From Bordetella parapertussis (GTDB lineage Bacteria > Pseudomonadota > Gammaproteobacteria > Burkholderiales > SG8-41), in NCBI GenBank assembly GCA_945870465.1, contig CAMBSS010000015.1, positions 1-40,566 on the forward strand: a DNA stretch of 40,566 bases, in the 5' to 3' direction. Below the pieces are notes generated by a model, which was not told the origin of the DNA, did not search any database, and saw nothing but the letters and a program-made list of their open reading frames with translations. Of the stretch, positions 18,635 to 27,020 are shown one piece after another. Position 1 is the stretch's first letter. Each line of letters begins with the position of its first letter. The translations under genes were made by a program, and so were the position numbers.

Positions 18635-19621
18635 TTATTTCACCATTTCAAGCTCGACCAGGATGCGCTTTAACTGCTCGTTGTTGTCGGCCATCTCGCG
18701 TACCGTGTCGCGGGTGTTCTTGTAGGTGACTTCCCACAGATTTTTCTCGACGTCCTGACGCCACTCGTCGGTGCGCGTCAGCTTGCCGAATACGTCTTCC
18801 CAGTACGCGGTCTGCACCGCGCTGAGGCCGCGCGGTCCCATCACGCCGCGCCAACTCGCGTATTCAGAATTGATGCCTTGCTCTTTCCATGTCGGCACAT
18901 CGGCGAAGCCCTGCAGCCGGCGCGGCGACGACACCGCGATGACGCGCAGCTTGCCGGATTGCGCCTGCGGCACGAAGCTGTTGACCGTCGAGACGGCGAC
19001 ATCGACGTGGCCGCCCAGCATGGCGGTCAGCGATTCGGCATTGGCGTTGAAGACCACGACGCGCAGTTTTTTGATGTCGACGCCCGCCGCTTTGAGCGCA
19101 AGACTGGTGGCGATGTGCAGTGCGCCGCCGCGGCTGGTAGCGACCGCGATGCTGTAACGCGTCGGGTCCTTGCGCAGCGCTTCGGCAAGATCTTTCGCGT
19201 TCTTGATCGGTGAATCGGGCCGCACGCCGTAGGCGAGATATTCGCTGAACAGCATCGCAAGCGGCGTGAAGTCGGTGTAGGTGTCTTTCGACACGCCGAG
19301 AATATTATTGGTCAGCACGCTGGCCGTCATCACGAACAGGTAATGGCCGTCGCCCGCGTGCTGGTTGAGATAGCTCATCGCTATCGTGCCGCCGCCGCCC
19401 GCCTTGTTGATGACGCTGCTCGTGCCGGACAGCATTTTCTGTTCCTGCAGCAGGCGTTGCAGTGTGCGGCCGGTGGTGTCGAACGCGGCACCCGGCGCTG
19501 CGGGCACGATGATCTCGACGTTTTTCTCAGGCTTCCATGCGGATTGCGGCCAGGCGGCTGCGCTCAGCAGCGCACCACCGGCAAGCGCCGCCGCGCGAAA
19601 ATATCGCATCGAGTCGTTCAT
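18635..19621 (-). CDS. Bug/TctC-family substrate-binding protein
   Basis: A 328-residue periplasmic binding protein. The signal peptide runs to about residue 25 (RYFRAAALAGGALLSAAA, then WPQSAWKP). The conserved phosphate-free ligand loop is divergent here: IIVPAAPGAAFDTTGR replaces the usual PFPPGG-xD motif, placing it in a subgroup of TTT binders. The middle GGGGTIAMSYLNQ and later LGGHVDVAVSTV blocks match the family. It lies 16 bases downstream of the amidase and 108 bases upstream of the AstE-like gene, so it is probably cotranscribed and likely delivers their substrate. An internal ATG four codons downstream is an alternative start. Confidence 0.9.
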   Translation of the reverse strand: MNDSMRYFRAAALAGGALLSAAAWPQSAWKPEKNVEIIVPAAPGAAFDTTGRTLQRLLQEQKMLSGTSSVINKAGGGGTIAMSYLNQHAGDGHYLFVMTASVLTNNILGVSKDTYTDFTPLAMLFSEYLAYGVRPDSPIKNAKDLAEALRKDPTRYSIAVATSRGGALHIATSLALKAAGVDIKKLRVVVFNANAESLTAMLGGHVDVAVSTVNSFVPQAQSGKLRVIAVSSPRRLQGFADVPTWKEQGINSEYASWRGVMGPRGLSAVQTAYWEDVFGKLTRTDEWRQDVEKNLWEVTYKNTRDTVREMADNNEQLKRILVELEMVK

Positions 19622-19637
19622 GGGCTGACTGTAGAGT

Positions 19638-21266
19638 TCAGTTCGGAAAACGGAACACCAGCGAAGGCTCTTCCATGCGCTCGCGCGGCTTGCGGATGCG
19701 GTCGGCCATTGCCAGCGCGAAGGGTGCTGTCTCCAGCAAGATCGTCTTCTGCACGTCGTTGAGTTTCAATCCCGCGCGCTCGGCGGTGCTCAACACGAAA
19801 TCGCGCGTCTTGGCATCAAGGTCGGCGGCCACCGGGTCGTTGCCTTGAGGCGTTACTTTTGGTTGCGGCGCACCGGGTGTGAGTTGCGGATGGCGCGTAT
19901 GCCAGTCAGTCGCGACCTGAAACGCATGGCCCGCGCGCAGCACTGTCGCCTCGTCAAAGGGCCGGCCGATGATCTGCATGCCCAACGGCAAGCCGCCGCT
20001 CGTTCCCACCGGCACGGCGAGCGACGGACCGCCCCATACGTTGGACGGCGTGAACACATTGGACTTCTGCCAGAAGTTGGAAGTCTTGTTCGCGTCGAGC
20101 CGCGGCGCGGGGCCGAAGCCGGCGGCGAGTACTACGTCGTATTTTTCGTAGAGCGGCCGGATGCTGGCGATAATACGGCGGTGCTCACGCGAGGCCTGCA
20201 CGTAGTCCGACGACTGGAACAGACACGCTGGCAGCGCGCGTCCCAGAAAATCGCGCCCGAAATCGCCCGGCCGCGACTTCAGGTTGTCGTAGTGGATGGT
20301 ATAGATTTCGGTTTCGCCGATGACCACCTTGGTGTCGAACGAATCCTGCAGTGGACGCGTCTGGCAGTCCTCGACCTTGGCGCCGAGTGTTTTGAATACC
20401 TCGATGGCGGCGTCCATCGCGCGCGCGAGATCGGGATGCGCGGGCATGTCCTTTTCCCAGTAATGGCGCAGCACGCCGATACGCACGCCCTTGATGTCTT
20501 TTTTCAGCCCGGCGCGGTAATCCGGGATGTCGCTCGCGATGCTGCCGGCGTCTTTGGGGTCGAACCCGGCAATCGACTGCAGCAGGATTGCGCAGTCTTC
20601 CACCGTGCGTGCCATTGGGCCGCAATGGTCGAAGGTAAACGAATTCGGTATCACGCCGGCACGGCTGACGAGCCCCGACGTCGGCATCAGGCCGGTGATG
20701 CCGCAGAACGACGCCGGGCCGCGGATCGAGCCGCCCGTGTCGGAGCCGAGCGACGCGGGGACGAGTCCCGCCGCGAGTGCCGCGCCCGAGCCGCTCGACG
20801 AGCCGCCGGTGAAATGTTCCAGATGCCAGGGATTGCGCGATGGCGGCCATGGCAAGTCGAACGACGGACCGCCGTGCGCGAACTCGTGGGTCTGCAGCTT
20901 GCCCAGCAATACGCAGCCGGCTTCGAGCAGCAGGCGCGTGGTGGTCGCGTCTTCCGCGGGAATATTTTTTTCGCAGACCTTGGAACCACCGGACGTCAGG
21001 ATGCCCTTGGTGTCGTAGATGTCCTTCAGCGCGAACGGAATGCCGTGCAGCGGCCCGCGGTAACGTCCAGCCGCGATATCGGCTTCGGCTACGCGTGCCT
21101 GCTTGCGCGCGAGGTCGAAAGTGCGCGTGATGAACGCGTTCAACTGCGGTTCGAAAGTCTCGATGCGCTTGATCAGCGCTTCGGTGTATTCGAGCGGCGA
21201 GAGCTTGCGCGCGCGGATGAGGTCGGACGCTTCGGAGATGGTGAGGAAATGCAGATCTGTTGTCAT
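19638..21266 (-). CDS. Amidase (amidase-signature family)
   Basis: A 542-residue serine amidohydrolase. The Ser-cisSer-Lys triad is visible: K81 in GIPFALKDIYDTKG, cis-Ser in GGSSSGSGAALAAG (about 154-166), and nucleophile S180 in GSDTGGSIRGP. The open frame continues 75 codons upstream without homology; the start at 21266 (MTTDLHFLT) is where the family begins, although its ribosome site is weak. The C-terminal region ends like aspartyl/glutamyl-tRNA amidotransferase A relatives, but no gatB or gatC is adjacent, so it is probably a catabolic amidase. It is first in an operon with a Bug protein and an AstE-like deacylase. Confidence 0.9.
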   Translation of the reverse strand: MTTDLHFLTISEASDLIRARKLSPLEYTEALIKRIETFEPQLNAFITRTFDLARKQARVAEADIAAGRYRGPLHGIPFALKDIYDTKGILTSGGSKVCEKNIPAEDATTTRLLLEAGCVLLGKLQTHEFAHGGPSFDLPWPPSRNPWHLEHFTGGSSSGSGAALAAGLVPASLGSDTGGSIRGPASFCGITGLMPTSGLVSRAGVIPNSFTFDHCGPMARTVEDCAILLQSIAGFDPKDAGSIASDIPDYRAGLKKDIKGVRIGVLRHYWEKDMPAHPDLARAMDAAIEVFKTLGAKVEDCQTRPLQDSFDTKVVIGETEIYTIHYDNLKSRPGDFGRDFLGRALPACLFQSSDYVQASREHRRIIASIRPLYEKYDVVLAAGFGPAPRLDANKTSNFWQKSNVFTPSNVWGGPSLAVPVGTSGGLPLGMQIIGRPFDEATVLRAGHAFQVATDWHTRHPQLTPGAPQPKVTPQGNDPVAADLDAKTRDFVLSTAERAGLKLNDVQKTILLETAPFALAMADRIRKPRERMEEPSLVFRFPN

Positions 21267-21397
21267 ATGGGGAAACCGCGGGAGCGTGAGAGGGTTCTTG
21301 CGTCGAATGAATATATCACAGGTTGTTTCCGGGGCGCGGGCATGCCCGGGTAGTGGACTGCAGGCGGCAGCGGGGCCCGAAAAATCACGCGGTGAAA

Positions 21398-21427
21398 TTG
21401 ACAGTGCGGGCGCCCGGCTTGTATAGT
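21398..21427 (+). promoter_or_regulatory. Sigma-70 type promoter for the GlcG/cupin pair
   Basis: A perfect TTGACA at 21398-21403 is followed after 18 bases by TATAGT at 21422-21427. This is the best consensus promoter I found in the window. Transcription would start near 21434, leaving a leader of about 70 bases before the ATG at 21505. It lies in the divergent gap with the amidase operon. Confidence 0.75.
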
Positions 21428-21504
21428 CCGATGCCGTTTTTTCATATGCGTCGTTGCGCACACCATTGCAGCGCCACTGCCGTTCCACCATTCAGGAGAA
21501 CACC

Positions 21505-21939
21505 ATGTCCGGCCTCACCTTGAAGCAAGCCAACACCATTGTCGAAGGCGCAATCGCCAAGGCGCACGAAATGAAAGTCAAACCGCTCGCCGTCATCGTG
21601 CTCGACGCGGCCGGCAATATCGTTTCCGCACAGCGTGAAGACAACGCGAGCATGTTCCGCATGGACGTGGCGATGGGCAAGGCGTGGGGCGCGGTGGCAA
21701 TGGGCTGCTCGAGCCGCGCGCTCGGCAAACGCGCCAAGGACAATCCCAATTTCTTCCTGTCGCTGGCATCGACCGCCAAAGGCAAGTTCCTCCCGCAGAC
21801 GGGCGCCGCGCTGATCAAGGATGCGGCCGGCAATATCCTCGGCTCGGCGGGCGCGAGCGGCGGCACGGGCGATGAAGACGAAGCGTGCTGCGTCGCCGGA
21901 ATCGAAAAAGCCGGCCTTGCGGCTGATGTCTCCGCGTGA
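21505..21939 (+). CDS. GlcG/HbpS-like protein (DUF336 family)
   Basis: A 144-residue single-domain protein of the GlcG/HbpS fold. Typical blocks are the N-terminal LTLKQANTIVEGAIAKA, AVIVLDAAGNIVSAQRED, then MGKAWGAVAMG and the C-terminal GAAGASGG-type loop (GSAGASGGTGDEDEAC). HbpS of Streptomyces binds haem extracellularly; most proteobacterial members are of unknown role and occur beside glycolate oxidase or catabolic genes. No signal peptide is present. CAGGAGAA at 21493-21500 fixes the ATG at 21505; the upstream extension is not coding. It is probably cotranscribed with the cupin 51 bases downstream from the promoter at 21398-21427, with the terminator at 22479. Confidence 0.88.
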   Translation: MSGLTLKQANTIVEGAIAKAHEMKVKPLAVIVLDAAGNIVSAQREDNASMFRMDVAMGKAWGAVAMGCSSRALGKRAKDNPNFFLSLASTAKGKFLPQTGAALIKDAAGNILGSAGASGGTGDEDEACCVAGIEKAGLAADVSA

Positions 21940-21990
21940 GGGGTAAGGAGTGAGGCAGAAAGCCTAAAGCGGAACAACGAAAGGATATTT

Positions 21991-22455
21991 ATGAGCGAAG
22001 CGCAGGAGGCAAAAGACAACACCAAGAACCTGGGCGCGGTAAAAGCCGGCAACGGCAAATTCATTTTCCCGCTGACCAAGATGGCGGGCATGGACGCCGG
22101 CAACGGTTACTCGTCCGCGTTCGGCCCGGTGATTGAAGGCGAGCGCATGCAATGCGGCCTGATCCGCAAAGAGAAGGGCACCGGCGCCAGACCACATTTG
22201 CATCCGAACGAGCAGTGGAACTACATCGTGCAGGGCACGCTCCGCGTGAAGGTCGCCGACCAGCCCGAGCAATTGTGCGGGCCGGGCACGCTCCTCTACT
22301 TCCCGGCGAACACGGTGCACTCGACGGTGGCGACGCACGACGAAGACGTCTACTTCTTCACCGTCAAGGACCTGTCGCACGGCATCCACGGCAAGGCGGC
22401 CGACGGCAGCATGGCGGGACCGCATTACGACCCGGGGTTCGAGCCGAAGAAATAG
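21991..22455 (+). CDS. Single-domain cupin protein
   Basis: A 154-residue small beta-barrel protein. Cupin motif 1 is seen as GARPHLHPNEQWNYIVQG, where H-x-H and the acidic Glu are probable metal ligands. Motif 2 is GPGTLLYFPANTVHS, with the fourth ligand His. Functions of such stand-alone cupins range from dioxygenase and isomerase to sugar or polyketide binding, and no substrate can be inferred. It follows the GlcG-like gene closely and has its own AAAGGA site. A strong terminator stands 23 bases after the stop. It resembles the bicupin at the right end of the window only in the metal-binding H-x-HPNE string. Confidence 0.87.
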   Translation: MSEAQEAKDNTKNLGAVKAGNGKFIFPLTKMAGMDAGNGYSSAFGPVIEGERMQCGLIRKEKGTGARPHLHPNEQWNYIVQGTLRVKVADQPEQLCGPGTLLYFPANTVHSTVATHDEDVYFFTVKDLSHGIHGKAADGSMAGPHYDPGFEPKK

Positions 22456-22478
22456 TTTAGGCTGTAATAATTCCGCAC

Positions 22479-22519
22479 AAAGGCCGCGAAGAGAAATCTT
22501 CGCGGCCTTTTGTTATTTT
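22479..22519 (+). terminator. Rho-independent terminator
   Basis: A perfect 14-base-pair stem, AAAGGCCGCGAAGA (22479-22492) with its inverse at 22497-22510, is closed by a GAAA tetraloop and followed by TGTTATTTT. It ends the GlcG-cupin transcript and is the clearest intrinsic terminator in the window. The decayed hydrolase begins about 40 bases further on. Confidence 0.93.
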
Positions 22520-22550
22520 GGAACGGAGTAGGATATTGCGTGTGAGGTGA

Positions 22551-22883
22551 GATCAGGGCGACCAGGACCACCAGTGGAATTTCTACGACGACACCACCAC
22601 GCCGCTGCTTGTTCTGCTCGGCGCCGCCGACCAGGATGCCGGGCCGCGCTCGTGCGTAGAGCAGGCGAAGCAGAACGCCGCCAAAGACATGCCGGTCGAG
22701 TACCACGTGTTTGCAGGGACGACGCATGCATTCGATCATTCCCTGATGGGCGACAAGCCCGCCGTATTTAATTGCGGGGGCCGCATCGTTACCCAACGTT
22801 ATAACAAGCAGGCAGTCGATACGTCGTGGGAACTGATCGTCGATTTCATCAAGCGGCGGGTCGACGGTATGGCGGCGCGCTGA
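22551..22883 (+). pseudogene. Dienelactone hydrolase family remnant, 5'-truncated
   Basis: From an in-frame TGA at 22548-22550 a frame runs to TGA at 22881-22883 and translates to about 110 residues matching only the C-terminal half of dienelactone hydrolase-type alpha/beta hydrolases. TTPLLVLLGAADQD holds the catalytic Asp and FAGTTHAFDH the catalytic His, followed by WELIVDFIKRRV. The N-terminal half with the nucleophile elbow is missing, and no plausible start precedes the homology except the internal ATG at 22689, which would delete the Asp. The break falls just after the terminator, so the front of the gene was probably replaced by the GlcG-cupin segment or deleted. The surviving frame is intact, so truncation may be fairly recent. 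Confidence 0.8.
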
Positions 22884-22921
22884 TTCAGACGCAAACCGGC
22901 GATGCTATGATATGCGCCGGT
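22884..22921 (+). promoter_or_regulatory. Candidate promoter with overlapping dyad
   Basis: TTCAGA at 22884-22889 and TATGAT at 22906-22911 are spaced 16 bases apart and would start transcription just before the dehydrogenase gene at 22943. ACCGGCG at 22895-22901 and its inverse CGCCGGT at 22915-22921 flank the -10 box, a possible operator. Confidence 0.4.
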
Positions 22922-22942
22922 GAATAGACGGAGTCCTTCGCA

Positions 22943-23839
22943 GTGAATCCCATCAAAAAAATCTCTTTTATCGGCGTCGGCAACATGGGCAACGCGATGG
23001 CGGGGCAGCTGGTCAAGAAAGGTTTCGACGTCACGGTGTTCGACGCGCGCGCGGAAACCGCGCAGGCATTCGTGAAGCAGCACGGCGGCACGGCTGCTGC
23101 AACGCTGGCCGCAGCGGGGCAGGGTGCCGACGCGGTGATATTCATGGTGCCCGACGACAAGGTCGTGCGCCAGGTGCTGTTCGCTGACGGGCTGGCCGAA
23201 AGTCTTGCCAAAGGCACGATGGTGATCGACATGAGCTCGTCGGCGCCCACCGGCACGATGGCGATCGGCAACGACCTGGATTCCCGCGGCATCGGCTACG
23301 TCGATGCGCCGGTGATGGGCGGCGTGATATTCGCCAAGGACGCGACGCTCGACATCATGGCGGGCGGCGATGCGGCGCTCGTCGAGCGCTGCAAACCGCT
23401 GTTCGACGCGATGGGACGCAAGCTCTATGTATGCGGCCCGCTCGGCAGCGGGCACGTGCTGAAATGCCTGACCAACTACATCAACGCCTGTGCGCTCATC
23501 AACACGCTGGAGGCGATGACCATAGGCGGCAAGTTCGGGCTCGACAGCAACGTCATGGCCGAAGCGATCGAAGCGATGTGCAACGGCCGCCAGCATCCGG
23601 TCGCCAAGAAAGTCGTGCCGCACGTGCTGACGCGTAAATACGGCACCGGCATGGCGATGCAGTTCATCGCCAAGGACGTGAAAATCGCCGTCGACAGCGC
23701 GCACAGCATAGGCGCGGCCGCGCCACTGGCGGAAAAGACGGCCGAGCTGTGGGCCGCCGCGTGCGAAAAACTCGGCGGCAAGCTCGACCAGACGGAGATT
23801 GTGCGGTTCTGGGAAGAGCAGACGGGCGTCAGGCTTTAG
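22943..23839 (+). CDS. 3-hydroxyisobutyrate dehydrogenase-family NAD(P)-dependent oxidoreductase
   Basis: A 298-residue beta-hydroxyacid dehydrogenase. The Rossmann motif GVGNMG is at 11-16, MSSSAPTGT takes the place of the usual D-x-S-T substrate loop, and GSGHVLKCLTNYIN provides catalytic K174 with the following Asn. Family members oxidise 3-hydroxyisobutyrate, tartronate semialdehyde or similar C3-C4 hydroxyacids, or reduce glyoxylate. The GTG start at 22943 is preceded by GGAG at about 22930. It has its own candidate promoter and stands between the hydrolase remnant and an unrelated LysM gene, so context does not identify the substrate. Confidence 0.9.
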   Translation: MNPIKKISFIGVGNMGNAMAGQLVKKGFDVTVFDARAETAQAFVKQHGGTAAATLAAAGQGADAVIFMVPDDKVVRQVLFADGLAESLAKGTMVIDMSSSAPTGTMAIGNDLDSRGIGYVDAPVMGGVIFAKDATLDIMAGGDAALVERCKPLFDAMGRKLYVCGPLGSGHVLKCLTNYINACALINTLEAMTIGGKFGLDSNVMAEAIEAMCNGRQHPVAKKVVPHVLTRKYGTGMAMQFIAKDVKIAVDSAHSIGAAAPLAEKTAELWAAACEKLGGKLDQTEIVRFWEEQTGVRL

Positions 23840-23944
23840 GCCCGAAAAACGCGGGGAAAGTCGCTGTGCTTGGCCGATGGGCGACCGGCGGCGTCGATAC
23901 ACTGGGTGAAGTTTGGCGTATACACCCCGCTGAGCGGACTCCCG

Positions 23945-24946
23945 ATGAACATCAATACGATCAGGCTCGACCGGCCGGCCGGGCCGAATGCAACGGATGC
24001 GTCGCCCACTGCCGACGGCAGCTTCCAGGCCGCCTATGCACGGGTGGTCGGCGAGAACTCCGTGCCGGTCGCGCGCGCTAGCATGGCCACACGTACGCCG
24101 CGCGGGCAGGGGAGCCTGCCATCGGCGGACCGGGCTGCGCACACCGTCCATGCGGGCGACACGCTTTACGGGATCGTGCGCGCGCGCCTTGCGAAAATGG
24201 GCGTAGAAGCACCCGCCAATGCGGCGATGCAGGGCGTGAAACAGGTCGCGCAGGCGAACAACATCCGTAATCCCGACCGCATCTACGTCGGGCAGAAGCT
24301 CGATCTGACGGGGCTCGTAGCGACGTTCGGCTCCAGCCAAACCGCGCCGTTGGCCCGCGGCATCGATAGCTCTGTCGTTACCGACAGCGGAAGTGAGCCG
24401 CTGCGGCACTTGCGCTGGGAGGAGCCGGCGCCTGAGGCTGACGTGCAACTCGCGACCGATGAGGCGGACCTGCCCTCGACGGTTGCCAAGGTACCGCCGC
24501 ACGATGCCGCCGCAGAGGCCAATCCCGCTCCCGGCACGCTATCTACGGCGCGCCAGATTGCCGTATACGAACAGAATGCGGCTATCGCGCCGGAAAAGCC
24601 GGCCGAACCAGCGAGTGCGTTGCCCGATATTCTGTACAAGGGTGTCGTCGGAAAAGTACTCGATGCATTGCCGCTCGAGCCGGCCACGCGCACAACGCTG
24701 CAGAAGGCCAACACGGTTGTCAGCGGCACGCTCACGGTGCGTTCACTTGGCGCACTCGCCGGCCTCGGCGGACCGCTACTCACCGTTGCCGGCCTGATCT
24801 GGGGCATCTTCTCGTCGCGGCAAATCGATTCGGCCGCGGCGAGCGTGGCGAAGGCGACCGGCGAAACGAAAGCAGCCGATGCGCCGAAACCCGCAGGCGA
24901 TGCGGTGCGAATGGCGCGCACCGAGCCGCCGGAACCGCTCAACTAG
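23945..24946 (+). CDS. LysM-domain protein without signal peptide
   Basis: A 333-residue protein of unknown role. One LysM domain spans about 66-121 (HTVHAGDTLYGIVRA... NPDRIYVGQKLDL), a peptidoglycan-binding fold. It is followed by a long, acidic and proline-rich low-complexity region and a C-terminal hydrophobic segment (ALAGLGGPLLTVAGLIWGIF at about 280-300), then a polar tail. The N-terminus (MNINTIRLDRPAGPN) is polar with no Sec signal. To reach peptidoglycan it would need either the C-terminal segment as a tail anchor or a non-Sec route. The start at 23945 is uncertain; an earlier in-frame TTG exists. It has no obvious operon partner. Confidence 0.75.
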   Translation: MNINTIRLDRPAGPNATDASPTADGSFQAAYARVVGENSVPVARASMATRTPRGQGSLPSADRAAHTVHAGDTLYGIVRARLAKMGVEAPANAAMQGVKQVAQANNIRNPDRIYVGQKLDLTGLVATFGSSQTAPLARGIDSSVVTDSGSEPLRHLRWEEPAPEADVQLATDEADLPSTVAKVPPHDAAAEANPAPGTLSTARQIAVYEQNAAIAPEKPAEPASALPDILYKGVVGKVLDALPLEPATRTTLQKANTVVSGTLTVRSLGALAGLGGPLLTVAGLIWGIFSSRQIDSAAASVAKATGETKAADAPKPAGDAVRMARTEPPEPLN

Positions 24947-25111
24947 GGAAAACCTGATTCACTGCTTTACGGAAGGCGGCTTGGGACGGCGCCGCGCCGA
25001 ATAAGCTGGTAGTGAGATGCATTGTCGACCCGCGCCGGTATGCAGTGGCCGGCATATTGTTCTATGCTTGCCGCTCGCCACCCAAGGCGCCCGGTGACAA
25101 GGAACAAGCAT

Positions 25112-25675
25112 ATGCCCGCACGCATTCCCCTGATTTCTCCCGAAAGCGAACTCAACGCCGAACAACGCCGTGTTCTCGATGCCTTGCTTGGTCGGCGCGG
25201 CGGCAGAATTCCGGGGCCGTATCGTTTCACATTGCATTGTCCGGAAATCACGGAGCTGATGCACCCGCTTGGCGAACTGCTGCGGCTAAATAGCGCATTT
25301 CCGTTGCGCTTGTCCGAACTCGCGATTATTACCACAGCGCGCGGGCTGGACAGCGAGTACATATACAACTCGCATTCGGTGCACGCGCTGAAAGGCGGAA
25401 TCCAACAATCTGCGGTGGACGCGATGGCGCGCGGTGAGCGGCCGGTCTTCGCGCAAGCAGACGAACAGGCGATTTACGATTACACGAAGGAGTTGGTTGA
25501 GAACCACAAGATCAGCGACGAGACCTACGCTCGTGCGCTGAAATTGTTTGATGTGAAGGGTGTGGTCGAGCTGTCGGCATTGATCGGCTACTACTCGATG
25601 GTCGCGGCGACCATACTCGCGCACGCGATGCCGGTTCCCGCGGACGCCATACGGCTGGCGCCGCGGAAGAAGTAA
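25112..25675 (+). CDS. Carboxymuconolactone decarboxylase (CMD) family protein
   Basis: A 187-residue all-helical protein of the CMD/AhpD family. The core block is PLRLSELAIITTARGLDSEY followed by NSHSVHALKGG, corresponding to the family E-Y-x-W-x-x-H pattern. The CxxC pair of peroxidase-type AhpD is absent, so disulfide chemistry is not expected and a decarboxylase or isomerase-like role is more likely. AAGGAACAAGC precedes the ATG at 25112; an earlier in-frame ATG gives a 30-residue extension with no homology and is rejected. It is convergent with the DHDPS-family gene, with a palindrome between. Confidence 0.85.
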   Translation: MPARIPLISPESELNAEQRRVLDALLGRRGGRIPGPYRFTLHCPEITELMHPLGELLRLNSAFPLRLSELAIITTARGLDSEYIYNSHSVHALKGGIQQSAVDAMARGERPVFAQADEQAIYDYTKELVENHKISDETYARALKLFDVKGVVELSALIGYYSMVAATILAHAMPVPADAIRLAPRKK

Positions 25676-25682
25676 GGATTTG

Positions 25683-25783
25683 ACGTCATCCCCGCGCAGG
25701 CGGGATCCAGACGATTTGATTTTCCTGGGTTCCCGCCCCGGCCTGATCCCTGCCGGGGCAGGCTCTCACGCGCGGGAACGACG
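25683..25783. repeat. Palindromic element, CCCGCGCAGGCGGG type
   Basis: It begins GTCATCCCCGCGCAGGCGGG and ends CGCGCGGGAACGACG, with ATCCAG and CCTGGGTTCCCG flanking the ATTTGATTTT centre. An extra CCCCGGCCTGATCCCTGCCGGGG hairpin is embedded in the right arm. It is related to the copies at 32953-33027 and 33804-33880. It lies between convergent stops and may terminate both. Confidence 0.75.
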
Positions 25784-25788
25784 AATAC

Positions 25789-26730
25789 TTAAGCGGCGAC
25801 AGCAGCGCCGGCGCGTTTCAAGCCGGGCATCGTAAAGTTGATCGCTTTCAGTTCCGCTTCCAGCGATTTCGCCTGCTCGGCGGTGAGCGCGACGAGCGGC
25901 GGGCGCACGGTGGCCCACACCGGGTCGTTCGCGTAAATCGCGATGCCCTGTTTCAACGCACCTATCATCAGGTACTTCTTGCCGAACGCATCGCGCGCGA
26001 CGTTGAGCGCGGCCTGCTGCGCATCCGCATCGGCGTTCTTCCATTCCGTATAAAGCTTGTGGATGGCGCCCGGATTGACGTTGGCGGTCGCGGATATGGT
26101 GCCGACGCCGCCGTTGCGCAGGCCTTGCAGCAGGAATGATTCCGAACCGACGAACACGTCGAAACCCGATTTGGCGAACGCGTCGAGGAAAGTCTTGGTG
26201 TTGTTCCAGTCGCCCGAGCTGTCTTTCATGCCGGCGATGGCGTTCGGGTAAGCTTTGAGCAGGCGCTCGACGAGTCCTGTCGTGATGCCGACGACCGCGA
26301 TCGGCGGGATGTGATAGAGATAAATTTTCAGATTGGCATCGCCGACGCGCTGGATGACTTCGCTAAAGTGGCGGTAGAGGCCTTCTTCGCTGACCCCCTT
26401 ATAGTAAAAAGGCGGCAGCATCAATACGCCGGCGCAACCATGCTTCACGGCCTGTGTCGTCAGCTTGACCGTTTCGGTGATCGAGCAGCAGCCGGTGCCG
26501 GGCATCATGCGCGAGGTGTCCACTCCCGCCGCGACCAGTGCGTCGAGCAACATCGAGCGTTCTTCGGCGGCCAGCGAGTTCGCTTCGCTGTTGGTGCCGA
26601 ACACGGCAAGCCCGCAGTTCTGCGACAACAGCCATTTGCAATGCGCGATGAAACGGTCTTTATCAGGCGACAGGTCGGCTTTGAAAGGCGTGACGACGGG
26701 CGACAGAACGCCGCGGATGCGCTGGGTCAT
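25789..26730 (-). CDS. Dihydrodipicolinate synthase (DapA/NanA) family aldolase or dehydratase
   Basis: A 313-residue TIM-barrel, class I Schiff-base enzyme. K169 in AGMKDSSGD is the expected Schiff-base lysine and Y139 in YLYHIPP the general acid/base tyrosine. The pyruvate-binding loop reads GTNSEA rather than the GTTGE of true DapA, so lysine synthesis is unlikely and a 2-keto-3-deoxy sugar acid aldolase or dehydratase is favoured. GGAGA upstream supports the start at 26730; the longer frame runs through a palindromic repeat and is not coding. It is divergent from the IlvD/Edd dehydratase, whose product would be a 2-keto-3-deoxy acid, so the pair plausibly forms consecutive steps. Confidence 0.87.
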   Translation of the reverse strand: MTQRIRGVLSPVVTPFKADLSPDKDRFIAHCKWLLSQNCGLAVFGTNSEANSLAAEERSMLLDALVAAGVDTSRMMPGTGCCSITETVKLTTQAVKHGCAGVLMLPPFYYKGVSEEGLYRHFSEVIQRVGDANLKIYLYHIPPIAVVGITTGLVERLLKAYPNAIAGMKDSSGDWNNTKTFLDAFAKSGFDVFVGSESFLLQGLRNGGVGTISATANVNPGAIHKLYTEWKNADADAQQAALNVARDAFGKKYLMIGALKQGIAIYANDPVWATVRPPLVALTAEQAKSLEAELKAINFTMPGLKRAGAAVAA

Positions 26731-26878
26731 GGGATTCTCCGGAAGCGGTGTATACGAGGGAAAGAGGCGCAATAATACACCAGCCTGCGGCGTGAGGAGA
26801 AAGGGGAGAGGAGTGAGGCGGAAGGGCGCGCTTGCCGCGTGTCTGGCGCTTCCTGCATAATCGCGACTCGGCCAAAAA

Positions 26879-26990
26879 ACAAATGCAAAAAGCATGGCCA
26901 CAGAGGACACAGAGGAAATCCAAACCAGAGCTGTGCTTGATTCCCGTTTTTGGCATTTCTCTGCGCCCTCTGTGGCTAATGTTTTTTGAA
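26879..26990. repeat. Intergenic palindrome, CACAGAGG-word type
   Basis: Left arm at 26894-26919 reads ATGGCCACAGAGGACACAGAGG and right arm at 26953-26981 its inverse, ending CTCTGTGGCTAAT. The outer A-rich and T-rich runs also pair. The loop is about 33 bases. It occupies the 290-base divergent region between the DHDPS-family gene and the IlvD/Edd gene; the rest holds only a GTGAGGAGAAAGG-type purine-rich stretch and no clear promoter. Confidence 0.7.
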
Positions 26991-27020
26991 TTAATTGTGT
27001 TGACATAAAGGTTTCCGTTA

